Source: Pseudomonas sp. BGI-2
GTDB lineage: Bacteria > Pseudomonadota > Gammaproteobacteria > Pseudomonadales > Pseudomonadaceae
Assembly: GCF_004310295.1 (NCBI RefSeq)
Contig: NZ_SISB01000009.1
Location: 83,255 to 147,254, forward strand
Direction: 5' to 3'
Length of the DNA stretch: 64,000 bases
Shown here: one piece after another, positions 10,815 to 18,543 of the stretch
Layout of the letters: each line of letters starts with the position of its first letter
Position numbering within the stretch: the stretch's first letter is position 1
The notes under the pieces: model-generated
Databases searched by the model: none
Seen by the model: the letters and a program-made list of their open reading frames with translations, nothing else
Told to the model about the DNA's origin: nothing
Made by a program: the position numbers and the translations under genes

Positions 10815-11794
10815 CTACGTTCTGGAGTCTGTACGTCACAGTCCTCAGTCTCGGCACCATCTTCGCCCTGACCTGGCTGCTGCTGTCTACCCGCAAGGGC
10901 CAGCGCGCCGAGCAGACAGAGGAAACGGTTGGCCACTCCTTCGACGGGATCGAGGAGTACGACAACCCCCTGCCGAAATGGTGGTTCATGCTGTTCGTGG
11001 GCACCATCATCTTCGCCCTGGGCTACCTGGTGCTGTACCCGGGCCTGGGCAACTGGAAAGGCCTGCTGCCGGGTTACAACTACCTGGATAACGAAAAGCA
11101 GACCGCGTTCGCCAACGGCCAGACCGGCTGGACCGGCGTTCACGAGTGGGAAAAGGAAATGGCCAAGTCGGACGCGAAGTTCGGTCCGATCTTCGCCAAG
11201 TTCGCTTCCATGCCGATTGAAGAAGTCGCCAAGGACCCGCAAGCCCTGAAGATGGGTGGCCGCCTGTTCGCCTCCAACTGCTCGGTCTGCCACGGCTCCG
11301 ACGCCAAAGGCGCTTATGGCTTCCCGAACCTGACCGACGCCGACTGGCGCTGGGGCGGTGAAGCGGAAACCATCAAGACCACCATCATGGGCGGCCGTCA
11401 CGCGGTCATGCCGGCGTGGGCTGACGTGATCGGCGAGCAAGGCGTTGCGGACGTTGCTTCGTTCGTGCTGACCAACCTCGACGGCCGCAAAATGCCGGAA
11501 GGCACCAAGGCCGATCCGGTTGCCGGCCAGAAGCTGTTTGCCGCCAACTGTGCGGTGTGCCACGGCCCGGCAGGCAAAGGTACGCCAGCGATGGGCGCCC
11601 CCGACCTGACCCACCCGGCCGGGTTCATCTACGGTTCGAGCTTCGCTCAACTGCAGCAGACCATCCGTTACGGCCGTCAGGGCCAGATGCCTGCGCAAGA
11701 ACAGCTGCAAGGCAACGACAAGGTTCACCTGTTGGCCGCTTACGTCTACAGCCTGTCTCACGGTGAGAAAGCGCCGGTGGCGGACGCCCAGTAA
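10811..11794 (+). CDS. ccoP: cbb3 oxidase subunit III, second copy
   Basis: A 327-residue di-haem cytochrome c with two N-terminal spans, then CSVCH and CAVCH haem sites. The start [12 protein letters not shown] has TAGGAG upstream. Relative to the first copy it carries about 14 extra residues ([15 protein letters not shown]) between the second span and the first haem domain. A very strong terminator follows. Confidence 0.97.
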   Translation: MTTFWSLYVTVLSLGTIFALTWLLLSTRKGQRAEQTEETVGHSFDGIEEYDNPLPKWWFMLFVGTIIFALGYLVLYPGLGNWKGLLPGYNYLDNEKQTAFANGQTGWTGVHEWEKEMAKSDAKFGPIFAKFASMPIEEVAKDPQALKMGGRLFASNCSVCHGSDAKGAYGFPNLTDADWRWGGEAETIKTTIMGGRHAVMPAWADVIGEQGVADVASFVLTNLDGRKMPEGTKADPVAGQKLFAANCAVCHGPAGKGTPAMGAPDLTHPAGFIYGSSFAQLQQTIRYGRQGQMPAQEQLQGNDKVHLLAAYVYSLSHGEKAPVADAQ

Positions 11795-11813
11795 GGCAAA
11801 CGCTTGATGCAAC

Positions 11814-11858
11814 AAAAAACGGCCCCGCCAATGTGAATTGGCGGGGCCGTTTTTTTTG
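11814..11858 (+). terminator. Strong terminator after the second cco operon
   Basis: Fifteen-base-pair GC-rich stem AACGGCCCCGCCAAT with a GTGA loop and eight T. Confidence 0.95.
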
Positions 11859-11930
11859 CCCCTCAAGTCCGGCCCCAGCGACCAGCGGTAGCGACGCTTA
11901 CCCCTTCGTGGTTGCGATCCGGCCCGCCTG

Positions 11931-11946
11931 GTAGTAACGTTTCTAC
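11931..11946 (+). promoter_or_regulatory. Candidate autoregulatory operator of the toxin-antitoxin pair
   Basis: GTAG-T-AACGTT-T-CTAC is a 16-base palindrome with one mismatched pair, 24 bases before the antitoxin start. Phd/YefM antitoxins usually bind palindromes at their own promoter. A strong AGGAGGGG ribosome site follows. Confidence 0.45.
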
Positions 11947-11969
11947 AAAGTACTTCAGGAGGGGCAACC

Positions 11970-12227
11970 ATGATGGCCATCACCACCATTTCCAGTCGTG
12001 AATTCAACCAGGACACAAGTAGTGCCAAAAAAGCCACGCGTCAGGGTCCGGTAATTATCACCGACCGTGGCAAGCCGGCCCATGTACTGCTAAGCATTGA
12101 GGACTACCAAAATCTCACCGGCAGCAACGTCAACATCGTCGATCTATTGGTGATGCCGGAAGCGGCAGATATCGAGCTCGAAACCGAGCGCGCCGTGATC
12201 ACTCATCGACCCGTGGACCTGTCCTGA
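11970..12227 (+). CDS. Phd/YefM-family antitoxin
   Basis: An 85-residue type II antitoxin. The N-terminal Phd fold is visible: ISSREFNQDTSSAKKATRQGPVIITDRGKPAHVLLSIEDY. It should bind the operator DNA, while the C-terminal tail neutralises the toxin. The start has AGGAGGGG five bases upstream. The stop overlaps the toxin start (TGATG). The pair separates the second cco operon from ccoG and looks like an accessory insertion. Confidence 0.85.
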   Translation: MMAITTISSREFNQDTSSAKKATRQGPVIITDRGKPAHVLLSIEDYQNLTGSNVNIVDLLVMPEAADIELETERAVITHRPVDLS

Positions 12228-12637
12228 TGTTTCTACTCGACACCAATGTGATTTCTGAACTACGCAAACCCCGGGCGGACGCAAACGTCGTCGCCTGGGC
12301 CAAAAGTGTCATCGCGCCACGTATGTTTATTTCCGCCATTACCCTAAAGGAGCTGGAGGCCGGTGTTCTGCGAATGGAGCGTCGTGACCCCGCGCAGGGA
12401 AAGGTTTTGCGTACCTGGCTGAAGCGACATGTCATGCCAGCCTTTGATGCCAGAATCTTGCCGGTCGACGCCGCCGTGGCTCTGCGCTGTGCCGGTTTGC
12501 ATGTTCCAGGCAGCGCAAATGAAAGCGACGCCCTGATTGCAGCGACTGCCCTGGTTCATGGTCTGACGGTGGTCACTCGCAATATCGGCGACTTTCAATC
12601 CAGCGGCGTTGCCTTGATCAATCCATGGGCCGATTGA
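12227..12637 (+). CDS. VapC/FitB-type PIN-domain toxin
   Basis: A 136-residue PIN-domain ribonuclease. Acidic metal-binding positions are seen in LLDTNVISELRK (Asp5), LKELEAG (Glu near 43), ANESDALIAATAL (Asp near 105) and TRNIGDF (near 124). This is the layout of VapC/FitB toxins, which cut tRNA or rRNA when freed. It is translationally coupled to its antitoxin, and all catalytic residues appear intact, so the toxin is probably functional. Confidence 0.87.
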   Translation: MFLLDTNVISELRKPRADANVVAWAKSVIAPRMFISAITLKELEAGVLRMERRDPAQGKVLRTWLKRHVMPAFDARILPVDAAVALRCAGLHVPGSANESDALIAATALVHGLTVVTRNIGDFQSSGVALINPWAD

Positions 12638-12703
12638 AACGTAGGCACTCGTAAAACCGTCCATAATTCACAAGTCAATTGATTCAAGTCATTACACCGT
12701 CAG

Positions 12704-12737
12704 TTGATTTCAACCAACGTGACCAAAGGTCGCACCC
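12704..12737 (+). promoter_or_regulatory. ANR-like box and shared GTCGCACCC word before ccoG
   Basis: TTGAT-TTCA-ACCAA (12704-12717) fits the ANR consensus at nine of ten positions. A second, poorer half-match TTGAT-TCAA-GTCAT is at 12679-12692. GTCGCACCC (12729-12737) stands 18.5 bases from the box centre, the same offset as in the hemN promoter. No good -10 was seen. Confidence 0.45.
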
Positions 12738-12840
12738 TTGAGCTAGAGCGACAGGCGTATCATTGCGCCACTGCAACACCTCTTTTTGACCGCGGTCGGC
12801 ATGTACTGACCGAGGCGTTTTTCCACTGCCGTGGGATGCA

Positions 12841-14259
12841 ATGATGAGCAATCAGATTCCGGTACACGACGTCACTCCGCCTGCCAAGAACGCGAACAAC
12901 AGCGTCGACCTCTACGCCTCACGAGAAAAGATCTACACCCGCACCTTCACCGGCTTGTTCCGTAACCTGCGGATGATGGGCGGTGCCGGGTTGTTTCTGC
13001 TGTATTTCGGTACGGTCTGGCTGAACTGGGGTGGTCATCAGGCCGTCTGGTGGAACCTGCCGGAGCGCAAATTCTTTATTTTTGGCGCAACCTTCTGGCC
13101 TCAGGACTTCATCCTGCTCTCAGGCATTTTGATCGTCAGCGCCTTCGGCCTGTTCTTCATTACCGTGTACGCCGGTCGTGTGTGGTGCGGTTATACCTGC
13201 CCGCAGAGCGTCTGGACGTGGATTTACATGTGGTGCGAAAAGGTCACCGAAGGCGACCGCAACCAGCGCATCAAGCTCGACAAGGCGCCAATGAGCGCCA
13301 ACAAATTCCTGCGCAAATTCAGCAAACACACGATGTGGCTGTTGATCGGCTTCGTCACCGGCATGACCTTCGTCGGTTACTTCTCGCCCATTCGTGAACT
13401 GACGATCGATTTTTTCACCGGCGAAGCAGATGGCTGGTCGTATTTCTGGGTCGGTTTCTTCACCCTGGCCACCTACGGCAACGCCGGCTGGTTGCGCGAG
13501 CAAGTGTGCATTTACATGTGCCCGTATGCGCGGTTCCAGAGCGTGATGTTCGACAAGGACACGCTGATCGTTTCCTACGATCCGCGCCGTGGCGAGAGCC
13601 GCGGCCCGCGCAAGAAAGGCATCGACTACAAGGCCCAGGGCCTGGGCGACTGCATCGATTGCACCATGTGCGTCCAGGTCTGCCCGACCGGTATCGACAT
13701 TCGCGACGGTCTGCAGATCGAATGCATCGGCTGCGCGGCATGTATCGATGCCTGCGACAGCATCATGGACAAGATGGACTACCCACGCGGCCTGATCAGC
13801 TACACCACCGAACACAACCTGTCCGGGCAAAAAACCCATAAACTGCGCCCGCGCCTGATCGGCTATGCCCTGGTGCTGCTGGCCATGATGGGATTGCTGG
13901 CGGGCGCGTTCTTCATGCGTTCGCTGGTCGGTTTCGACGTCAGCAAGGACCGTGTGCTGTACCGCGAGAACGCTGAAGGCCGAATCGAGAACGTCTACAG
14001 CCTGAAGATCATGAACAAAGACCAGCGCGACCATACCTATGTGCTGGAAGCCTCTGGTTTGCCGGACCTGAAGCTGCAAGGCAAGCGCGAAATCAAAGTC
14101 GCCGCCGGGGAGATTTTCAGCCAGCCGGTCGAACTGTCGATCGCACCGGAAAAACTGCCGTCGAGCACCAACGAGGTGAAATTCATCCTCAAGGATGCCG
14201 ACGACGACAGCGTCCACGTTGAAGCCAAGAGCCGATTTATCGGCCCACAAATTCGTTGA
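12841..14259 (+). CDS. ccoG: Cytochrome c oxidase accessory protein CcoG (FixG/RdxA-like)
   Basis: A 472-residue membrane ferredoxin. About five spans carry GRVWCGYTCPQSVWTW, and two [4Fe-4S] motifs occur in CIDCTMCVQVCPTGIDIRDG and ECIGCAACIDACD. A C-terminal Ig-like periplasmic domain follows. CcoG reduces Cu(II) to Cu(I) for cbb3 assembly, as reported for the family. First of ccoG-ccoH, separated from the oxidase genes by the toxin-antitoxin pair. Confidence 0.95.
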   Translation: MMSNQIPVHDVTPPAKNANNSVDLYASREKIYTRTFTGLFRNLRMMGGAGLFLLYFGTVWLNWGGHQAVWWNLPERKFFIFGATFWPQDFILLSGILIVSAFGLFFITVYAGRVWCGYTCPQSVWTWIYMWCEKVTEGDRNQRIKLDKAPMSANKFLRKFSKHTMWLLIGFVTGMTFVGYFSPIRELTIDFFTGEADGWSYFWVGFFTLATYGNAGWLREQVCIYMCPYARFQSVMFDKDTLIVSYDPRRGESRGPRKKGIDYKAQGLGDCIDCTMCVQVCPTGIDIRDGLQIECIGCAACIDACDSIMDKMDYPRGLISYTTEHNLSGQKTHKLRPRLIGYALVLLAMMGLLAGAFFMRSLVGFDVSKDRVLYRENAEGRIENVYSLKIMNKDQRDHTYVLEASGLPDLKLQGKREIKVAAGEIFSQPVELSIAPEKLPSSTNEVKFILKDADDDSVHVEAKSRFIGPQIR

Positions 14260-14270
14260 GAGAAGTGATC

Positions 14271-14810
14271 ATGCCCGCAGCAAACGCCGCAAGCCCTTGG
14301 TACAAGCATCTTTGGCCGTGGATCATCATCGCCATCCTGGCCTGTTCCGTGACCCTGACGTTGTCCATGGTGACGATCGCGGTGAACAACCCGGATAACC
14401 TGGTCAACGACAACTACTACGAGGCCGGCAAAGGCATCAACCGCTCCCTCGACCGCGAGCTGCTGGCCCAGACCCTGCTGCTGCGGGCCAGCGTTCACCT
14501 GGATGACGTGACCGGTGAAGTCGATCTGCGCCTGAGCGGCAACAGCCAACCAAAAACCCTTGAGCTGAACCTTATTTCACCGACCCAGCCGGAGAAGGAT
14601 CGCAAAATCAGCCTCGCCCGCAGCGAAACCGAACAGGGCCGCTACATCGGTCAGTTGAGCGACAAGGTTGAAGGCCGTCGTTTTGTCGAATTGCTAGGCA
14701 CACAGGACGACCACATCTGGCGCATGTTCGAAGAAGAACTGGTCAGCCATGACAAGGACCTGCTGCTGGGTGATGAACCGCTGCAAGGCGCGGAAGACCT
14801 GAAGAAGTAA
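14271..14810 (+). CDS. ccoH: FixH/CcoH family cbb3 assembly protein
   Basis: A 179-residue protein with one N-terminal membrane span (HLWPWIIIAILACSVTLTLSMV) and a periplasmic domain. The motif NPDNLVNDNYYEAGKGIN is typical of FixH. The start MPAANAASPWYKH is preferred to an upstream TTG that overlaps ccoG. It helps to assemble or stabilise the cbb3 complex together with CcoG, CcoI and CcoS. Confidence 0.92.
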   Translation: MPAANAASPWYKHLWPWIIIAILACSVTLTLSMVTIAVNNPDNLVNDNYYEAGKGINRSLDRELLAQTLLLRASVHLDDVTGEVDLRLSGNSQPKTLELNLISPTQPEKDRKISLARSETEQGRYIGQLSDKVEGRRFVELLGTQDDHIWRMFEEELVSHDKDLLLGDEPLQGAEDLKK

Positions 14811-14820
14811 CAACCAGCAA

Positions 14821-14942
14821 TGTGGCGAGGGGATTTATCCCCGTTCGGCTGCGAAGCAGTCGTGAAACCTGTTAGCAAAATATGACTGGAAGAATGCAGG
14901 GGGCCGCTTCGCAGCCCAACGGGGATAAATCCCCTCGCCACA
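14821..14942. repeat. REP-type palindrome (TGTGGCGAGGGGATTTATCC family)
   Basis: Arms TGTGGCGAGGGGATTTATCC and its complement at the two ends, with a second inner pair (GCTGCGAAGC / GCTTCGCAGC), span the ccoH-ccoI gap. The same family recurs inside the element at 51488-51648. Confidence 0.82.
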
Positions 14943-14984
14943 GAACCTGGCCCGGTTTTAACAATTGTTTTCATGGCCACTTAG

Positions 14985-17435
14985 ATGACCACTCAACTGC
15001 CCTGCTACCACTGCGCCCTGCCCGTCCCGGCCGGCAGCCGCTTCACCGCCGCCGTCCTCGGTGAAACCCGCGAGTTCTGCTGCCCGGGTTGCCAGGCCGT
15101 GGCTGAAGCGATCGTGGCCGGTGGGCTGGAAAGCTACTACCAGCATCGCAGCGAGTCATCGGCCAACCCCGAAGCCTTGCCAGTGCAGTTGGTGGATGAG
15201 TTGGCGCTCTACGACCGCGCCGACGTGCAAAAGCCCTTCGTGCGCCACGACGGTGAACTCGCCGAAACCACTCTGTTGATGGAAGGCATCAGCTGCGCCG
15301 CCTGCGGCTGGTTGATCGAGAAACACCTGCGCGCCTTGCCGGCGGTGGCCGAGGCACGGTTGAACCTGTCCAACCATCGCCTTCACGTGCGTTGGGCCGA
15401 CGCGCAATTGCCGTTGAGCCAGGTCCTCAGCGAATTGCGCCACATCGGTTACGCCGCGCACCCGTATCAAGCAGACCGCGCCAGTGAACAACTGGCCAGC
15501 GAAAACCGTCTGGCCTTGCGCCAACTCGGTGTCGCCGGGCTGCTGTGGTTCCAGGCGATGATGGCGACCATGGCCACCTGGCCGGAATTCAACATCGACT
15601 TGAGCCCCGAGTTGCACACCATCCTGCGCTGGGTCGCGCTGTTCCTCACCACGCCGATCGTGTTTTACAGCTGCGCGCCGTTCTTCAAAGGGGCGATGCG
15701 CGATTTGCGTACACGCCACCTGACCATGGATGTGTCGGTGTCATTGGCGATCGGCAGTGCCTACATCGCCGGGATCTGGACCTCGATCACCGGGGTCGGC
15801 GAGTTGTATTTCGATGCGGTGGGAATGTTTGCGCTTTTCCTGCTGGCCGGGCGTTATCTGGAACGTCGCGCCCGGGAGCGCACCGCCGCCGCTACCGCAC
15901 AGCTTGTAAACCTGTTGCCTGCTTCGTGCCTGCGCCTGAGTGCCAACGGCCAGAGCGAGCGGATCCTGCTCAATGAACTGCGCGTCGGCGATCAGGTGCT
16001 GGTGCATCCGGGCGCGATCCTGCCGGCCGACGGCAAGATCCTCGATGGCCAGTCGAGCATCGACGAATCGCTGCTGACCGGCGAGTACCTGCCACAGCCG
16101 CGCGCACAGGGCGATGCGGTCACCGCCGGCACCCTGAACGTGGAAGGCGCGTTGACCGTGGAAGTGCTGGCACTGGGTCAGGACACGCGGCTTTCAGCCA
16201 TCGTCCGTCTGCTGGACCGCGCCCAGGCCGAGAAGCCGCGACTGGCTGAAATCGCCGACCGCGCCGCGCAATGGTTCCTGTTGCTCACGCTGATCGCATC
16301 CGCCTGCATCGGCCTGCTGTGGTGGGAACTGGATTCATCACGAGCCTTCTGGATTGTCCTGGCGATGCTCGTTGCAACGTGCCCGTGCGCCTTGTCGCTG
16401 GCCACGCCCACCGCCCTCACCGCCGCCACCGGCACGCTGCACAAACTCGGCTTGCTGCTGACGCGCGGTCATGTGCTGGAAGGCCTGAACCAGATCGACA
16501 CGGTGATATTCGACAAGACCGGCACGTTGACGGAAGGTCGCCTGGCCTTGCGTTCGATCCGCCCTCTCGGCGCGCTCGATAGCGATCAATGCCTGAGCCT
16601 GGCCGCAGCCCTGGAAAACCGCTCCGAACACCCGATCGCTCGCGCATTTGGCCGAGCGCCACTGGCGGCCGAAGAAGTTCTCAGCATGCCGGGGCTTGGT
16701 CTTGAAGGTCTGGTCGGCACGCAACGCTTGCGTATCGGCCAGCCGGGTTTTGTCTGCGAACTCAGTGGCGCTGCTGTACCGGTGATGCCCGACGAAGCGG
16801 GCCAATGGTTGCTGCTCGGCAACAGCCAGAGCCCGCTCGCGTGGTTCGTCCTCGATGACCGTTTGCGCGCCGATGCCCCGGCGCTATTGGAAGCTTGCAA
16901 GGCGCGCGGCTGGCGCACATTGCTGTTGTCGGGCGATACCTCGCCGATGGTCGCCAGCGTGGCCGCCGAACTGGGCATCGACGAAGCCCGGGGCGGTTTG
17001 CGTCCGGACGATAAATTGCAGGTCCTGCAACAGCTGCACAAGGAAGGCCGCAAGGTGTTGATGCTCGGTGACGGGGTCAACGACGTGCCGGTGCTGGCCG
17101 CCGCCGACATCAGCGTGGCGATGGGTTCGGCCACCGATCTGGCGAAAACCAGTGCCGATGCGGTGTTGCTGTCGAACCGTCTCGACGCGCTGGTGCAAGC
17201 CTTCAGCCTGGCACGGCGCACCCGTCGGGTAATCATCGAGAACCTGCTGTGGGCCGGGCTGTACAATGGCCTCATGTTGCCGTTCGCCGCCCTCGGCTGG
17301 ATCACGCCGGTATGGGCCGCGGTCGGCATGTCCATCAGTTCGTTGACCGTGGTGCTGAACGCCCTGCGCCTGACTCGCCTACCGAGCGCGCCTGCCGCCC
17401 GCACCACGCCAGAAACCCGCCCGCTGCCGGCCTGA
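14985..17435 (+). CDS. ccoI: Copper-transporting P1B-type ATPase CcoI
   Basis: An 816-residue Cu(I) exporter that feeds copper to the cbb3 oxidase. The N-terminus has CYHC and CCPGC metal sites (residues 7-36), then one HMA domain with CAAC at 104-107. The membrane metal site CPCALSLATP is near 465, the phosphorylation site DKTGTLTEG near 510 and the hinge GDGVNDVPVL near 690. The additional N-terminal cysteine domain is typical of CcoI/FixI against CopA. Only a weak ribosome site is seen. Confidence 0.96.
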   Translation: MTTQLPCYHCALPVPAGSRFTAAVLGETREFCCPGCQAVAEAIVAGGLESYYQHRSESSANPEALPVQLVDELALYDRADVQKPFVRHDGELAETTLLMEGISCAACGWLIEKHLRALPAVAEARLNLSNHRLHVRWADAQLPLSQVLSELRHIGYAAHPYQADRASEQLASENRLALRQLGVAGLLWFQAMMATMATWPEFNIDLSPELHTILRWVALFLTTPIVFYSCAPFFKGAMRDLRTRHLTMDVSVSLAIGSAYIAGIWTSITGVGELYFDAVGMFALFLLAGRYLERRARERTAAATAQLVNLLPASCLRLSANGQSERILLNELRVGDQVLVHPGAILPADGKILDGQSSIDESLLTGEYLPQPRAQGDAVTAGTLNVEGALTVEVLALGQDTRLSAIVRLLDRAQAEKPRLAEIADRAAQWFLLLTLIASACIGLLWWELDSSRAFWIVLAMLVATCPCALSLATPTALTAATGTLHKLGLLLTRGHVLEGLNQIDTVIFDKTGTLTEGRLALRSIRPLGALDSDQCLSLAAALENRSEHPIARAFGRAPLAAEEVLSMPGLGLEGLVGTQRLRIGQPGFVCELSGAAVPVMPDEAGQWLLLGNSQSPLAWFVLDDRLRADAPALLEACKARGWRTLLLSGDTSPMVASVAAELGIDEARGGLRPDDKLQVLQQLHKEGRKVLMLGDGVNDVPVLAAADISVAMGSATDLAKTSADAVLLSNRLDALVQAFSLARRTRRVIIENLLWAGLYNGLMLPFAALGWITPVWAAVGMSISSLTVVLNALRLTRLPSAPAARTTPETRPLPA

Positions 17436-17457
17436 GCCGCGCGGGCATGGAGTCCAG

Positions 17458-17676
17458 ATGCCAGCTCTCTACGTGATGATCCCGGCCGCGCTGCTGATCG
17501 TGGCCATCGCCATTTACATCTTCTTCTGGGCCGTCGACAGCGGTCAGTACGACGACCTCGACGGCCCGGCCCACAGCATTCTGTTCGACGACCAGGACCC
17601 TAACCACAAGGCGGCCGTCGACGAGGCCAGCGGCCATCCGGCCAAACCGGACGACAAGGCACCGCCTCATGCTTGA
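17458..17676 (+). CDS. ccoS: cbb3-type cytochrome oxidase assembly protein CcoS
   Basis: A 72-residue single-span protein (LYVMIPAALLIVAIAIYIFFWAV) with the family motif SGQYDDLDGPAHSILFDD directly after the span. CcoS is needed for haem and CuB insertion into CcoN. It lies 22 bases after ccoI and overlaps the next gene by eight bases. Confidence 0.95.
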   Translation: MPALYVMIPAALLIVAIAIYIFFWAVDSGQYDDLDGPAHSILFDDQDPNHKAAVDEASGHPAKPDDKAPPHA

Positions 17677-18352
17677 GTTGGCGCCACTGCTGGTGTCTGC
17701 GGTGATTCTCGGCCTGCTCGGTGGCGGGCATTGCCTGGGCATGTGCGGCGGCTTGATGGGCGCGCTGACCCTGGCGATTCCCAAGGAACAACGCAGCCGA
17801 CGCTTTCGACTGCTGCTGGCCTACAACCTGGGGCGAGTTCTCAGCTATGCAACGGCCGGCCTGCTGATCGGCCTGGCGGGTTGGGCAGTGGCCAATAGCC
17901 CGGCGGCGATGTTCATGCGCGTCATCGCCGGATTGCTGTTGGTCGCCATGGGCTTGTACCTCGCCGGTTGGTGGAGCGGCCTGACCCGCATCGAAAGCCT
18001 CGGTCGCGGCCTTTGGCGGCATATCCAGCCGGTTGCCAACAAACTGCTGCCGGTGTCGAGCCTGCCCCGCGCGTTGCTGCTGGGCGCGCTGTGGGGATGG
18101 CTGCCGTGCGGGTTGGTTTACAGCACGTTGCTGTGGGCGGCGAGCCAGGGCAATGCGCTGGACAGTGCGCTGCTGATGCTCGCGTTCGGGCTCGGCACCT
18201 GGCCGGTGCTGCTGGCCACCGGACTGGCGGCGGAGCGCGTCACGGCGTTGTTGCGCAAACGTGGTGTGCGCATGACGGGCGGGTTGCTGGTGATGCTGTT
18301 CGGTATCTGGACATTGCCGGGGCCGCATCAGCATTGGCTCATGGGGCATTAG
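17669..18352 (+). CDS. TauE/SafE-DsbD-like membrane protein of the cbb3 assembly operon
   Basis: A 227-residue protein with six or seven spans. The N-terminal GGGHCLGMCGGLMGAL motif and WGWLPCGLVYSTLLW in the middle are typical of the COG2836/DsbD_2 group, annotated as sulfite exporter TauE/SafE. The paired cysteines in membrane segments suggest thiol or metal (copper) handling rather than sulfite export. The overlap with ccoS makes co-translation and a role in oxidase maturation likely, but this is inferred. Confidence 0.8.
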   Translation: MLELAPLLVSAVILGLLGGGHCLGMCGGLMGALTLAIPKEQRSRRFRLLLAYNLGRVLSYATAGLLIGLAGWAVANSPAAMFMRVIAGLLLVAMGLYLAGWWSGLTRIESLGRGLWRHIQPVANKLLPVSSLPRALLLGALWGWLPCGLVYSTLLWAASQGNALDSALLMLAFGLGTWPVLLATGLAAERVTALLRKRGVRMTGGLLVMLFGIWTLPGPHQHWLMGH

Positions 18353-18361
18353 ATCGGCGGG

Positions 18362-18440
18362 GCGCCCTTCGCGGGCAAGCCTCGCTCCTACAAGGGATCG
18401 CAAACTTCTGTAGGAGCGAGGCTTGCCCGCGAAGAGGCCC
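18362..18440. repeat. REP doublet (GTAGGAGCGAGGCTTGCC family)
   Basis: Inverted arms CTTCGCGGGCAAGCCTCGCT and its complement lie 15 bases apart at the end of the ccoS operon, 26 bases before the hemN ANR box. Confidence 0.88.
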
Positions 18441-18465
18441 TCACTGACAACACAAATCCTGACCG

Positions 18466-18507
18466 TTGATGCAAATCAAGATGCCCCAGCGTCGCACCCC
18501 ATAGACT
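18466..18507 (+). promoter_or_regulatory. ANR-dependent promoter of hemN
   Basis: TTGAT-GCAA-ATCAA (18466-18479) is a perfect ANR/FNR box. TAGACT (18502-18507) is placed exactly where a class II -10 should be, giving a start near 18514 and a 30-base leader. GTCGCACCC (18491-18499) lies between box and -10. Confidence 0.88.
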
Positions 18508-18543
18508 TGCAAACACTGCCAGCCTATCCGGGGGAATGCCCGC

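Noticed and set aside
12679..12692. TTGAT-TCAA-GTCAT as the ANR box of ccoG
   Set aside because: The nearby TTGAT-TTCA-ACCAA at 12704 fits better and has the same spacing to GTCGCACCC as hemN.
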